A stretch of 64,000 nucleotides of DNA from Cerioporus squamosus (Eukaryota; Basidiomycota; Agaricomycetes; Polyporales; Polyporaceae). Position numbers and translations under genes: made by a program. Where the stretch lies: assembly GCA_022592435.1 (NCBI GenBank), contig JABYQS010000007.1, positions 372,001 to 436,000 of the forward strand, written 5' to 3'. Below, in pieces: positions 43,874 to 54,206 of this stretch; within the stretch, counting starts at the first letter, position 1, and each line of letters begins with the position of its first letter. Under the pieces are notes generated by a model. The model had not been told where the DNA came from and searched no databases. It worked only from the letters and a program-made list of their open reading frames with translations.

Positions 43874-44798
43874 TGTGGCAGAAAGCGAGACAGCAAGAGA
43901 ACGATACGAGACAGGACAGCAAAGCAAAACCAAACAGACAGCTGTAGTACTTCGATGAGTCGGGTGCTAATACGCATGGACGAGAGGACGTACCGAAAAC
44001 TTGAGTACGAGGATGGTGGTAGGTGGGGAGAGTATTCGGGTGGGCGTCGGGCCTTAAGAGGCCAGCGAGAAGACACCTCCCAACTCCGCCGATTCAGCTC
44101 ACAACGACCGATGAAGCAGGTCGTTGTTGGACAAGGAACTTGGGAGCGCCCCGTCGTTTGTTGAACTCGGAGTTGGCCAACCTGCAACGCGCTCCCAAAC
44201 GCGTTCAACGAAAAGGTAAGAGGACACGTGACTGCGTACCTCGGCGGACCGCCTCCCGGGCACTGCCACCGAGGCGCGTCCTGCCAGTCCTCCGGGACTC
44301 CGCCAACTTGTTTCAGTTTGGGCTCTTTACCTGCTCTTTACCCGCTGCAGCAGGCTGCAGCTCAATTATCGTTGAGTCTCGATCTTAGCTCGGCGCGTCA
44401 ACGTTTTGGCCATGCGCGGGCATCATGACACAAACCCGCTCTAGCGCAAGCAATCTGAACACCATGCTGCCGTAAACCCGCACCACCGCACTCACTTTTG
44501 GGGTGGCTTGCACTGGCAGAGCTTTCGCTAATCAAGACCAACACGTAGGAAGTCGCGTTTGCTGTGCACCGTCTTGCCCTACGGAGATCATGCACCTTCC
44601 GGCAGAGGCACTTCGGAGGCCGCACGCCTCGACAGGCTGTTCCGAGTCGTGATTTCGAATAACGGTTTCTTGCCAAGCCTTGCGACAATCTCTCTCTTAT
44701 ATATGCTGCGCGCTGTCTCCGTCTTTGCCGCGCATTCCTTGACTTCTACGACTCCACATACTCCTCGAACCTTACAACTCCACATTCTCCTCGACCCT
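43874..44798. promoter_or_regulatory. Divergent promoter, DUF7918 paralogue 4 / small membrane protein
   Basis: This 925-bp gap lies between oppositely oriented start codons. ACGCGT occurs at 44199-44204. The plus-strand frame is open upstream of the next gene's ATG from about 44559, but with no recognisable coding content. Repeats of the form TCCTCGA-CC-TACAACTCCACA occur at about 44761-44795. No gene is supported. Confidence -1.
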
Positions 44799-45213
44799 AT
44801 GGCACCCATACTAGCCCGCACCTCGCCGCAGGATGACCTGCCCGTTTTCAACTACGTCCCCATTATTGTCGGCGTGGTTGGAGGTGTGATGGGCCTCATC
44901 TTGATTATGTCCATTGTGATCATCATAGTCCGAAGGCGTCGTGGCTACTTCACTCCGGTATACAGCTACGTCGCGCCGTCATCCTCGGACTCCGACGACC
45001 ACCATCGCCCCCATGCTTCAAGCAGTCACGAGGTAGGTGTATGCATTGCCATTACTGCCGACTGCACGTTGAATCCTTCCTTAGATGCACACTCAACACC
45101 ACCACGATGCTCACGAAGCTGCTGTGCAGTCTGGTACGATGGTGTCGTATAGCAAGACGCCGGACACATCTACCTCGATCTCCGCACCACCCCCTTATTC
45201 CGGACTGTCATGA
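44799..45213 (+). CDS. Small single-pass membrane protein with PPPY motif
   Basis: Unknown family. Start MAPILARTSPQDDLPVFNYV, followed at once by a transmembrane helix (VPIIVGVVGGVMGLILIMSI then VIIIVRRRRGYF), with four Arg on the cytosolic side. A Ser/Asp/His-rich stretch leads to an intron at about 45013-45065. The last exon reads MHTQHHHDAHEAAVQSGTMV and ends ISAPPPYSGLS, stop 45211-45213. The PPPY near the C-terminus fits the PPxY motif bound by WW domains of Nedd4/Rsp5 ubiquitin ligases, so the protein could be a ligase adaptor or substrate at a membrane; that is inference. About 120 residues. Upstream in-frame Met codons (44559, 44703) exist, but the segment they add lacks coding character. 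Confidence -1.
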
Positions 45214-46188
45214 TATCAGGATTGGGCACATCTTCCTCACTTCATATGTTTCGAGACATACACGGACGCTTCCTGCGAAGAGATTCGATGTAGTTTACGG
45301 TGAGTACCAATGACGGTTCCTGGCAGCGTCTCAATCTCATCGGGTTCGAACAGTCAATGTATTATTCAATATTGTCTTCAGTGTACTTCGCTCTGACATT
45401 GAGTCTTGCCTCATGAGTCGCCTGATGAACGCCATGCCATACAAGCCCAGTCCCATTCGGATGCGTTCATAGTTGTGGGCTTCTAACGTTCTTCTGCACT
45501 GTTTATTCGAGACGGGTTTCTTTGATTCGGTGAGTGTCGCCATGGGCCCTTCAAGTACTTCCTGATTCATAACTCCTTTGTCTAATGCAGTGGCACTCGC
45601 CGACTCACATCGTAGTCCAAATTCCTGACTCTCCTGCGAGCAATGCCATTTGGCTGAGTATTCACCATCGAAAAGCCTCAGCGAGCAGAGAGCCCAAGGA
45701 TATCCCTCCGACAATGCGGCAACGCCGTGAATTATACACGCAGGTTGAGACGGCGGTAAGCCGGGGCTTTCGTATCATGCATTGCGGTACGCATTCTGAC
45801 ATCCGCGGTCAAGTTGCGTACTCATTATTTGGATGAAGCTCGTTATCTGTCCTCTCCCGGCACTATACTCTCAACAGTCCATGCTTCTTCCTCACGTGTA
45901 TTGGACCCCGGACCCGTGTAGGCTGAGGTACGAACGGGAGCTGTCCATGGTTGACGAATTGGCGAGCGAGGTATGACAGCGCTGTCGGCGCCCGCGTCAA
46001 GCCTTATTTGATCTCGAAGATACTGTATGGCGTCCTTCGCGCCAAGACATACACGGTAACCACTAGATCCCAGTTCAAGGAGTCGGGACTGACTCTTGAA
46101 CAAGGCTCCCAGGCCTTGCAGGTCATTTATCAGACGGACTGCCGCCACAAATTTTGCTTCCTCTTTCGCCTCCTGTCGTAGGGTCGCA
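45214..46188. other. Intergenic
   Basis: This 975-bp gap lies between two plus-strand membrane protein genes. Open frames of 83-125 residues exist on both strands (45337-45714 minus, 45585-45836 plus, 45843-46148 minus), but none resembles a known family or shows intron logic. A degenerate gene cannot be excluded. Confidence -1.
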
Positions 46189-47790
46189 ATGTACTCTTGG
46201 CTATTGCTGCCGGCTACCGTCGGTCTCGCGGCGCGGATGCACGCTCAGACGACGAACGCTCAGTGTAAGAATGGGAGCGATTACAGCTGGGTGAGGTCAT
46301 TCAGGTTCCGCTCAAAGCCTGGTATGCTAATGCGACGAATATCCTCCCAGTCGTTCAATTCTCTGGGCCAGAGTCCCTGTCTCATGGGTGCATACATGAT
46401 GGGAGCTTGCCAGCCAGGCGGAAGTCCGTTCTCGTCTTCTCTTTCTGCACGCTGCACACCTCTGACTGGCGACGGGTAGGCTACGATGTGCAAGGTATCC
46501 CGGACGTGAGCTTCCGGTATAACGGCCCCACTGCGGACCAGGCGACTCTATGCAGTTGCAGCTCAATCTCATATTCACTCATGAGTGCTTGCGGTTTCTG
46601 TCAAGGAGCAGGCTGGCCCGAGTGAGGATGCTCGGCATGTCGAGAGGCTCTGGACCCCACTAAGCCTGGTCTCTCACAGATGGAGTGCATGGACGCAGAA
46701 CTGCTCATCGCAGCTCGTGAACAATGGGAGGTGAGCAATGCCCGCGGAACTCGTTGATCTTCCCTCAAGAATCGCATATAGCTACCCGCATCCCATCCCG
46801 AAAGGAACTCGTATCCCGGATTGGGCCTTCGTTCCGATTGATGGCTTCGTGAGTGCTATTGCCCGCAAGGTTCTCAGTTCATCATTGACCTTGCTTCTAG
46901 CTAGACGAGTTCGACGCGGTACAAGGTATGGACATAGGCGGTAAGTGCGGCGAAGCTGTACTACGCCGTTTCCCGCAAGCTAAGGAGTCTCACGCCAGAT
47001 AAACTCGAGTCGACGGGGACTGCAACACCGACAGGCACGCCCGTAACTAGTGCGTTTCTCACCGATGTCGGAGGCAGTGTCACCCATACCACTGGCGGGC
47101 AATCGCAAAGCACCGTTGGATCGAACGGAGGAAGCTTGAGCGGCGGCTCAGTTACCGACACCAGCCGCTCGACTGGTACCGGGAGTCCGTCCTCTGGCAC
47201 ATCGGCATCATCGACCGGTGGCCACAGCCCCAACATTGCAGCAGTCATAGGCGGTGTGATCGCGGGACTCGTCGTCTTCGCATCAGTTATCGGCCTCGTC
47301 CTTTACTTCTGCATCTTGCGCAAACGCCGCAATGTGGTGGGCTCGAATGCTGGTCGGCAGGGGATCATGGCACAGACTAAGCCAGGCTACGACGCTCGAC
47401 CGCTCGTCCACCACGACGCGCCGTCGACACCAGGCGTAGATGCGAGCGACCCATTCTCTGCAACACCGAGCTCCCCTAGCCAGTGGGCGGCCACAGTGCC
47501 CGAACCCGTCGTCTACCCCACTCCGTCGCCGTCTCCTCCTGTCGCGCCAGTCAATCCTCCCATACAATCGGTGCCTCAAGCACCGACTATGCGCCTCTAC
47601 GTGAGTTTGTACCTCAATGCAGATAACAACTTGTTGCAGACCTGATGTGCGTTTGCTACAGGATCCCGCGGACCCGACTACATTCCCTCCTACCCCAGCT
47701 CCTCAGTCACAGCCCAGTCTGTTTGACATGACACAAGCCACCTATCCCCACGTGTCACACCAACCCCAACAACCCATCCCGGAGCTATGA
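46189..47790 (+). CDS. Secreted-domain/TM protein with Cys-rich ectodomain, unknown function
   Basis: Type I membrane protein of a kind common in Agaricomycetes; function unknown. Signal peptide MYSWLLLPATVGLAARMHAQ, then NAQCKNGSDYSW and, over five short introns, SFNSLGQSPCLMGAYMMGAC, QPGGSYDVQGIPDVSFRYNG and ATLCSCSSISYSLMSACGFC. The ectodomain continues QGAGWPEWSAWTQNCSSQL and RIPDWAFVPIDGFLDEFDAV. About ten Cys suggest a disulphide-bonded fold. A Ser/Thr/Gly-rich, probably O-glycosylated stalk follows (about 47010-47220), then the transmembrane helix IAAVIGGVIAGLVVFASVIG then LVLYFCILRKRR. The cytoplasmic tail is Pro-rich, with a last intron at about 47600-47662 before DPADPTTFPPTPAPQSQPSL, stop 47788-47790. 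Joins were checked by phase. Confidence -1.
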
Positions 47791-48733
47791 GTGTTGATGT
47801 TTGTGAGGATGTACAGAGATTTGTCCGTCGAAGCCCATGTGTACCATTGCACCGTTCCGACGCCGCCGTCGATATCTACCTACTACTACATTCCGCTGTC
47901 ACTCCTTTGCTTGCTGAACTTGTTTGCTTGTGGTATGTATATGATATATATTGTGCGATCTAGAGTACGTTGCCTGACCAACGGAACCTTGCACGACCTC
48001 TCACTGGCAACTAAGAAGACGATACTATATACTATGCGGCTTGTCGGAAGCACTAGGTGACCGTCCTATCCGTGGGTAATTGGGATGGCCGGCCAAAGAG
48101 TGCACCTTCGTTCTGAGGCACCCGGAGATGAAAGAACGTCTTATGAGGACGACGAACCAACATGTGGTAGACAGGTGCCTGTGTAGTTGTTAAAAGATGA
48201 GAAAACTTGTCTCCGAGCCAGCCAATCGTATATATTGCGTGTCACTTTAGGGCAGGCTCGGGGATGGGACGGACGCCAGGAAGCGCCATAGTGCCACGGT
48301 GTAGCGCTACTTACAACCAACTGCATGTACTCTATGTAGTCTCGAGTCCGTAGCCGACCATACAACAGCCACTGCGAGCTCCGAACCTGGGTCGTCTAAC
48401 AGAGTACTCTAACTGTAAGCCATCTCTAAGCTTCTCTAAGCCATGGTCTCATGGCCTATGGGAACGGACAGTCGCCCGCATGATAAGAATATCGTGGTCG
48501 CAGTTACTCAGCCCCTCCAAATGCGCGCGCGAAGGTTCTCATGGTGTGCTCATGCGCTGTTCTATATGTGCAACGCGTTCCTAGGGGGAGAGCGGTTGAT
48601 AGCTGAAGCAGAACGACACCGCGTCAGGTGGGTCATCGCTCGTGAGGCTTGCACGATAACATGCTGACATTGGTGATCGTCTTCCCCGGCCGAACAGTTA
48701 GCAAAGTATCTGCTTGCGTCATCGACGTCGCGC
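47791..48733. other. Intergenic
   Basis: This 943-bp gap lies between two plus-strand genes. It includes an ACGCGT at 48573-48578, about 155 bp upstream of the aldo/keto reductase ATG. Short open frames are not supported as genes. Confidence -1.
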
Positions 48734-49882
48734 ATGGCTGGCCTCCGGTCGCTGAGAGCATATATAGCCATCGCTCTTGTTGGGATGGCGACATTCACCC
48801 TCCTCCGCCGGTTCTCGTCGACCTTCCAACGCGCAATGGCCCCTCTCACCATCCCGCTGAACGATGGCAAGCAGATCCCTTGGTTGGGCTTCGGCACCGG
48901 GACTGCCCTCTATAGCAAAGACGCAGAGGCTGCGATCAGAGTCGCCATTGCGAACGGCATAACCCACCTCGATGGTGCCCAGATGTACCAGAACGAGGAT
49001 TCTCTCGGCAACGGCATCGCGTCCTCGGGCAAGCCGCGCTCCGAGCTGTTCGTCACTACGAAGCTTGGCAAGCTTCCGGAGGGCAAGACCGTGCGCGACA
49101 CCCTCCTGGAGTCGCTGAAGAAGCTCAAGCTCGATTACGTCGACCTCTTCCTCATCCACATGCCCATTCACCACGAGGGCAAGCTGAAGGAAGTGTGGAA
49201 GGAGTTCGAGGAGCTGCAGAAGGAGGGTCTGGCGAAGAGCATCGGGGTATCGAACTTTAGAGTCAAGGATTTCGAGGTGCTCCTCGATGGCGCGAACGTC
49301 GTCCCTGCGGTCAATCAGGTCAGTCCGTTCGGCACGTAACATGTGGGTTGACGTAGCGTGAGCTGATCCATGCTTTTCTCTTGTCATAGATCGAGTACCA
49401 CCCATATGTCTACAAGGCCGCAGCCCCAATTCTCGAGTTCCAGAAGAAGCACAACATTGTCGCGACCTCCTATGGCGGATTGACCCCCATCGTCCGTCAG
49501 AAAGGCGGCCCGGTCGACCCCATACTCGCATCTATCAGCCAGCGCCTGACGAAGGATGCGGGCAAGAATGTGACGGAGGGACAAGTCCTTGGTCTGTGGT
49601 TGCGGAGCCAGGGTATTCCTGAGATCACGTCAGTACAGCTCTCTACTCTGTCGTAGCGTGACTGAACTTCCCTATTCCAACAGGACGAGTTCCAAGGAAG
49701 AACGCGTGAAAGAGTATGTTGCAACTCAGAGTCTGCCTGACCTTACCCCTGAGGAGGTCAATGCCATCACCGAGGCTGGATCTAAGGTTCACCACCGCGC
49801 ATTTGTAAGTCCCGGTCCTTGTCGCAGTCAAGTGCTAAACTTACCGCTCATCAACTTTCAGTGCAAGTGGCTGGATGATTGA
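48734..49882 (+). CDS. Aldo/keto reductase
   Basis: NAD(P)H-dependent aldo/keto reductase. The conserved fold begins MAPLTIPLNDGKQIPWLGFG (48836). An in-frame upstream ATG (48734) adds about 34 residues with a hydrophobic stretch, AYIAIALVGMATFTLLRRF, a possible membrane anchor or mitochondrial presequence. The catalytic tetrad is visible: Asp and Tyr in HLDGAQMYQNEDSLG, Lys in ELFVTTKLGKLP, His in VDLFLIHMPIHHEG. Further conserved blocks are GLAKSIGVSNFRVKDFEVLL and, after an intron at about 49321-49389, IEYHPYVYKAAAPILEFQKK. Two more introns flank TSSKEERVKEYVATQSLPDL. It ends CKWLDD, stop 49880-49882. The usual DTAxxYxNE reads D-GAQMYQNE, a small departure. Substrate unknown. Family assignment is firm. 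Confidence -1.
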
Positions 49883-50191
49883 TCTGAGAAGGTGAAGAAG
49901 TTAAAAAGATGTACCACATGTACTGTACTGTATGCATACACGAGCGACGCCGAACATGCTTGAGTGACGTCAACAGGCCTGGCGTGTACTTATCGTGCAT
50001 GCGAATTCTTGCGAACGTGAATCTACGTGAATCGGGCCACCGACGAGCGCTTACCATGGACGCACTGCATGCTTTCGACCACTTCTGCTTGCCATAGATC
50101 CTTTCCCACTTGTCTCTCGGTACCTCGCCGGTACTTGACTTTGTATACTAGACCATACTTTCTCGGTCACTCCCATCGTTTGCACTCCAAG
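49883..50191. other. Intergenic
   Basis: This 309-bp gap holds the 3' flank of the aldo/keto reductase gene and the PUS4 promoter. Nothing else is recognised. Confidence -1.
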
Positions 50192-51361
50192 ATGCCCAAG
50201 GACAGCAAGTCGGGACCCGTATCGGCACTCTTTGGAGTGGTCAAGCCGTCTGGACCAACCTCGATGTCGTTGGTGAACGACGTCAAAAAGCTAGTAGCGA
50301 ACTCGCCGCTCTTCGTTGAGGAGGAGAAACTCGCGAAGAAGGCAGGGAAATCTGGGCGGAAAGGCAAGTATGGGAGGGACGCGGTCAAGATTGGACAGGG
50401 AGGAACGCTCGATCCTCTTGCAGACGGTGTTCTCGGTGATTAGCTTCCTCGCTCTCCACGAAGGATTTCCAGCCTGAAAGGTCGCGCAGTTGTCGGTGTG
50501 GGCAAAGGTACGAAAAAGCTGTCTGAATTTCTTGACTGTGTGAAGGTAATTGAGGTCTCTCGTTCGGGCATACCCAGACAGCGTCATTGACGGAAGCTGT
50601 AGGAGTACCGGACGACGTGTCTGCTGGGTTGCGAGACCGACACATATGACAGCGAGGGCAAGCAAGTACGCACCGCACCGTGGCATCATGTCACTCGTGA
50701 GCAGGTCGAAAAGGCATTGGAGCAGTTTCGAGGCGAGATAGAGCAGATACCGCCAGTGTGCGTATATGCAGGCCATCAGTTTGCCTCGTCCATCCCCTTG
50801 CTCATTGCTTCCTGCAGGTTCTCCGCGTTGAAAATGGACGGGATGCCATTGTACGACTACGCTCGCAAAGGCATTCCGCTACCCCGACCCATCGAAAAAC
50901 GGAAGGTTACAGTCCATTCCCTTGAGCTGATCGAGTGGAAGGGCAGCGACCATTCCTTCAGGTGGCCGGAGAAGAAGTTCACGAAGGAGGAGCAGGAGGC
51001 GATGGAGAAGGCTCTCAAGAGCGTGGACGACTCTGTGTCCATCAAGGACGAGCCCGAGGCAGAGAGTTCGGCGTCGCAAGTCCCCACTGCATTCGTCCTA
51101 CGCATGAAGGTCTCCGGGGGAACTTACGTCCGATGTATCGTGCACGACTTGGCACATGCACTTGGGTCCGCAGGCCATGTTGTCACGCTGACACGATCAA
51201 GACAAGGGCGCTTCGCACTCGAGCCGACGGAAGAGGGTGACCGCGCCTGCGTCCCTTGGGAAGTGTTCGAGAAAGCGTTGAAGGACCAGGGCGAGCCTGA
51301 CGCGGATGGTCGTAAAGAATGGGAAAGGGAGGTGCTAGACAAGCTGGAAGTTGTACCTTAG
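50192..51361 (+). CDS. PUS4: tRNA pseudouridine-55 synthase PUS4 (TruB family)
   Basis: Makes pseudouridine 55 in the T-loop of tRNAs. Start MPKDSKSGPVSALFGVVKPS, GPTSMSLVNDVKKLVANSPL, then the TruB catalytic block IGQGGTLDPLADGVL, in which the second Asp-containing loop (GTLDPLA) carries the catalytic Asp. After an intron comes VVGVGKGTKKLSEFLDC, then KEYRTTCLLGCETDTYDSEG and REQVEKALEQFRGEIEQIPP. A further intron leads to FSALKMDGMPLYDYARKGIP, with the conserved Tyr. A lineage-specific acidic insert (about 50985-51070) follows, then VLRMKVSGGTYVRCIVHDLA, HALGSAGHVVTLTRSRQGRF and FALEPTEEGDRACVPW. Stop 51359-51361. Fungal-type length and all motifs are present. Introns are short with clear GT-AG edges. 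Confidence -1.
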
Positions 51362-52445
51362 GCTGTAAGTTGGGCCTCGATCTGCATGCCGACGTATGCG
51401 TGCTGACATCTTGATCGTTCCCTATGGCTCATAGATAAAATCTGTTCGTGTTCCCAGTGCGATTAAGTCCGCAGTTGGTGTGCCACATGGTTTACAGGCA
51501 CCGAGGACACCCGTAGTCATACTAGCCCGTCCGTTCTCGGTGTGGTCACTAGACGGATGTCCTATATCTTCTATCCCGAGCATTCGGTGAGTCATCGGCT
51601 AAGGGGAACCCATACATATGCTATGCTGCTGACGGCGTTTCACACCGTTGTGTCATTCCGAAGACGTCTTGCCATTGAATCACGGAGAGCCCCATATCTG
51701 AAGCGGCGACGCTTCGACGAAATCAGACCCGCCATATATAATAAGTCTGTGGAGTCTTCTGTGCACTGCTATTCCAACTGATCATGTTTTTGGCTACATA
51801 GGACTTCCTTGAGTTGTCTGACAGGATTTCGCTATGGCGCGCTTGGCAGCAGGGTTACGCTCCGATTGTCAGTGCTAATCCGAGTGGCCGTCAACCTCCT
51901 TCCGTCAGCGTCGGTCTCTGTTCTGCCACCTGAAGTGCGACGCGTGACGTGTTCCCGTGCAGCTATCACGTCTTCCTGACAATGTCTCCAGCTTCGAACG
52001 GACGCCAACGCAATGAATCTTGACGCCTGTGGTTTGAGGGTGGGACAGCTTGGCGGTCGAGGAGTCATCTGAATGCAGCCGGTGTTGTCTACGGCAAACG
52101 TGCTCGGACACCTTGTGGGTTATCATGCAGGCCTGTGGGTAGTCGGCAAGACGGATGAGAGCACGCGAACGCGAGTGCCTGAGACTGGTTGCCCTGGTGG
52201 CTCCGCCGACGGTCATGGAGAGGCAACGCGGGCGAACACTGCAAAGGCGAGCATGGGCTTCGATCAAGATGGATCGCGCGACAGGGCTTTCGATAACGAA
52301 TCTTGCGGCGACGGTCCGTCGGTCAGGTGTGTCGGCGGTCCTCGGGAAGACCGGACCGACTACAAATGGTCGCCGGTCATAAAGGTCGACGGTGAGATCT
52401 CGAGATTCCTGTATCCTCCACTCCGTCCACCGTCAGTCCGTCGAT
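51362..52445. other. Intergenic
   Basis: This 1,084-bp gap lies between two plus-strand genes. Open frames on both strands in 51905-52522 are uninterrupted but show no family resemblance. One ACGCGT lies at 51941-51946. No tRNA or other RNA gene recognised. Confidence -1.
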
Positions 52446-53687
52446 ATGGCATCCAGCATCGTTCGCCCGCTCGAGCCTGGCATTTACGCCCCCCTCCCCA
52501 CCTTCTTCTTCCCGGACTCTGAGGATATAGGTACGTCGTCACCGCCTTACCCCGCACCCGACCGTTGCTCAATCCTTCGTTCGCGGCTCGATAGATCTGC
52601 AGACAGAGTCTGCCCATGTCCTCCGTCTGATCAAGGCGGGCGTGAAGCCGCTGCTAGCGGGCACGATGGGCGAGGCGCACCATCTGTCACACGAAGAGCG
52701 CGCTTCTCTCATCAAGGCCACTCGACAGGCCTTGGACGATGCTGGTTTCAAGGACGTTCCCATTATCTCTGGATCCGGTGCAGGCAGCACCCGGGAGACG
52801 ATCCAGATTTCTCAAGAGGCGGCAGAGGCCGGTGCGGACTACGTCATTGTCATCTGCAGCGGTTACTTTGCGGGCGCACTGGCGGGTAACAAGAAGGCCC
52901 TGAAGGCCTTCTGGGCGGACGTCTCCGAGAAGAGTCCGCTGCCTGTCATAATATACAACTGTGAGTCGGCAGCTGTTAGTTCTGTGGGATTCTGCTGAGC
53001 GACAAATATAGATCCTGGAGCTGCCGGTGGGATTGATTTGGACTCGGACCTGATCACGGAGTTGGCGGAGGAGTGCCCGAACCTTGCTGGCGTTAAGCTC
53101 ACGTACGTCCTTACGGTATGTCTGCTCGAGTCTGAACGCTTAAGCTGCTCCAGGTGCGGCAATGTCGGCAAGTTGACGCGCATCTGCGCAACTGTGTCGG
53201 ACCCCTCGTTCGCCCAGTTACATCCTCGGAAGAATGCACACGCTCCCTTCCTTGTTCTCGGCGGATTCACGGACTTCATTCTGACGTCCTCCTTCGTGAA
53301 CGGCCACGGTGCTATTACCGGTCTTGCCAACATCGCGCCGGTACGTTCTACTTCGTCCGACGGCCTGGGGTCTCGCTCACCGTGTCTCGACCCCAGTACA
53401 CCGTCGCCAAGCTGTTCGAGATCTCGGAGAAGGCAAAGACGGATCTTTCCATCCTTCAAGAAGCGCAGCGGTTGCAGGGCATCGTCGCGCGTGCAGATTA
53501 CACCATCGCGAAGGCCGGCATCGCGGGTACCAAATATCTCCTTGAGAAACTGTACGGATATGGGGGCAACCCTCGCAAGCCCTTGCCGGCGATCGAGGCG
53601 GCCGTCGCTGAGGCACTCTGGGCGCATCCGCACACGCAGGAGCTGGTCAAGGTAGAGCGGGAACTGAGCGGGAAGGTTCACTCATGA
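52446..53687 (+). CDS. DapA/HOGA-type aldolase (dihydrodipicolinate synthase family)
   Basis: Class I, Schiff-base-forming lyase of the DapA family; in fungi such proteins are usually closest to 4-hydroxy-2-oxoglutarate aldolase or related sugar-acid aldolases. Start MASSIVRPLEPGIYAPLPTF. A short intron leads to a helix matching HVLRLIKAGVKPLLAGTMGE, with the GTMGE substrate loop. Then HLSHEERASLIKATRQALDD, VPIISGSGAGSTRETIQISQ and AGADYVIVICSGYF. The catalytic Tyr is in PLPVIIYN|YPGAAGGIDL (across an intron) and the Schiff-base Lys in CPNLAGVKLT. A 3' exon has FLVLGGFTDFILTSSFVNGH and GAITGLANIAP. The last exon, YTVAKLFEISEKAKTDLSIL, ends KVERELSGKVHS at 53685-53687. Exact substrate not inferred. 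Family firm. Confidence -1.
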
Positions 53688-54206
53688 AGAAGTCGTATGC
53701 ATCCTTGCGTCGGTCGCACAGGACCGTTGTGTATCATACATACAATCAACGCATGACTAGACTATCTGGAGGCCGCACATATGTCTGAAGGGTCGCTCAC
53801 TTACGCAGTACATCTGAGCTCGCTGTGAGTTACTTGAGCATAGCGGAGTCTGTGGCGGTCGAAAATGCGGGGTAACGCGGGGTAAGGCACACCGAGATGG
53901 GAAAACATCAAGCCGTCCGGGTGTTTGGGTAGCTGTGCTGCCGCCTGCGGCCGCGCGAAGATGACTTCCCGAGTCAGGCTGGACAGGCCGTCGGTTGGCG
54001 AGGTCCGCCTGACCTCTCTGTCTGCGTGGACGGCTGTGGGACTGCGAGAATCTGGACATCCTGGCGTACCTTCGGGGGTCAAGTGACAGGGCTTCCCAAC
54101 CAATCGATCGGCTGCAGCGCGCAACTGCATACGGACACTGAGCTGGCAACGGCGAGCATCGTTTATACCCTCGCGAGCTCCCTGGACGACTTGGCCACCG
54201 ACAGCC
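53688..54206. other. Intergenic, transhydrogenase upstream region
   Basis: This 519-bp gap holds the aldolase 3' flank and the promoter, and possibly the true first exon, of the transhydrogenase gene. A plus-strand ATG at about 53965 opens a 40-residue frame without targeting character. Nothing else is supported. Confidence -1.

Noticed and set aside
45325..45345. B box-like GGTTCGAACAG
   Set aside because: Lacks the terminal CC and no A box or acceptor stem lies upstream.
45337..46148. Open frames of 83-125 residues on both strands
   Set aside because: No family resemblance, splice logic or codon bias; left as intergenic.
51905..52522. Overlapping open frames on both strands upstream of the aldolase
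   Set aside because: Arg/Ser-rich translations with no recognisable domain; the plus-strand frame runs into the aldolase first exon out of frame.
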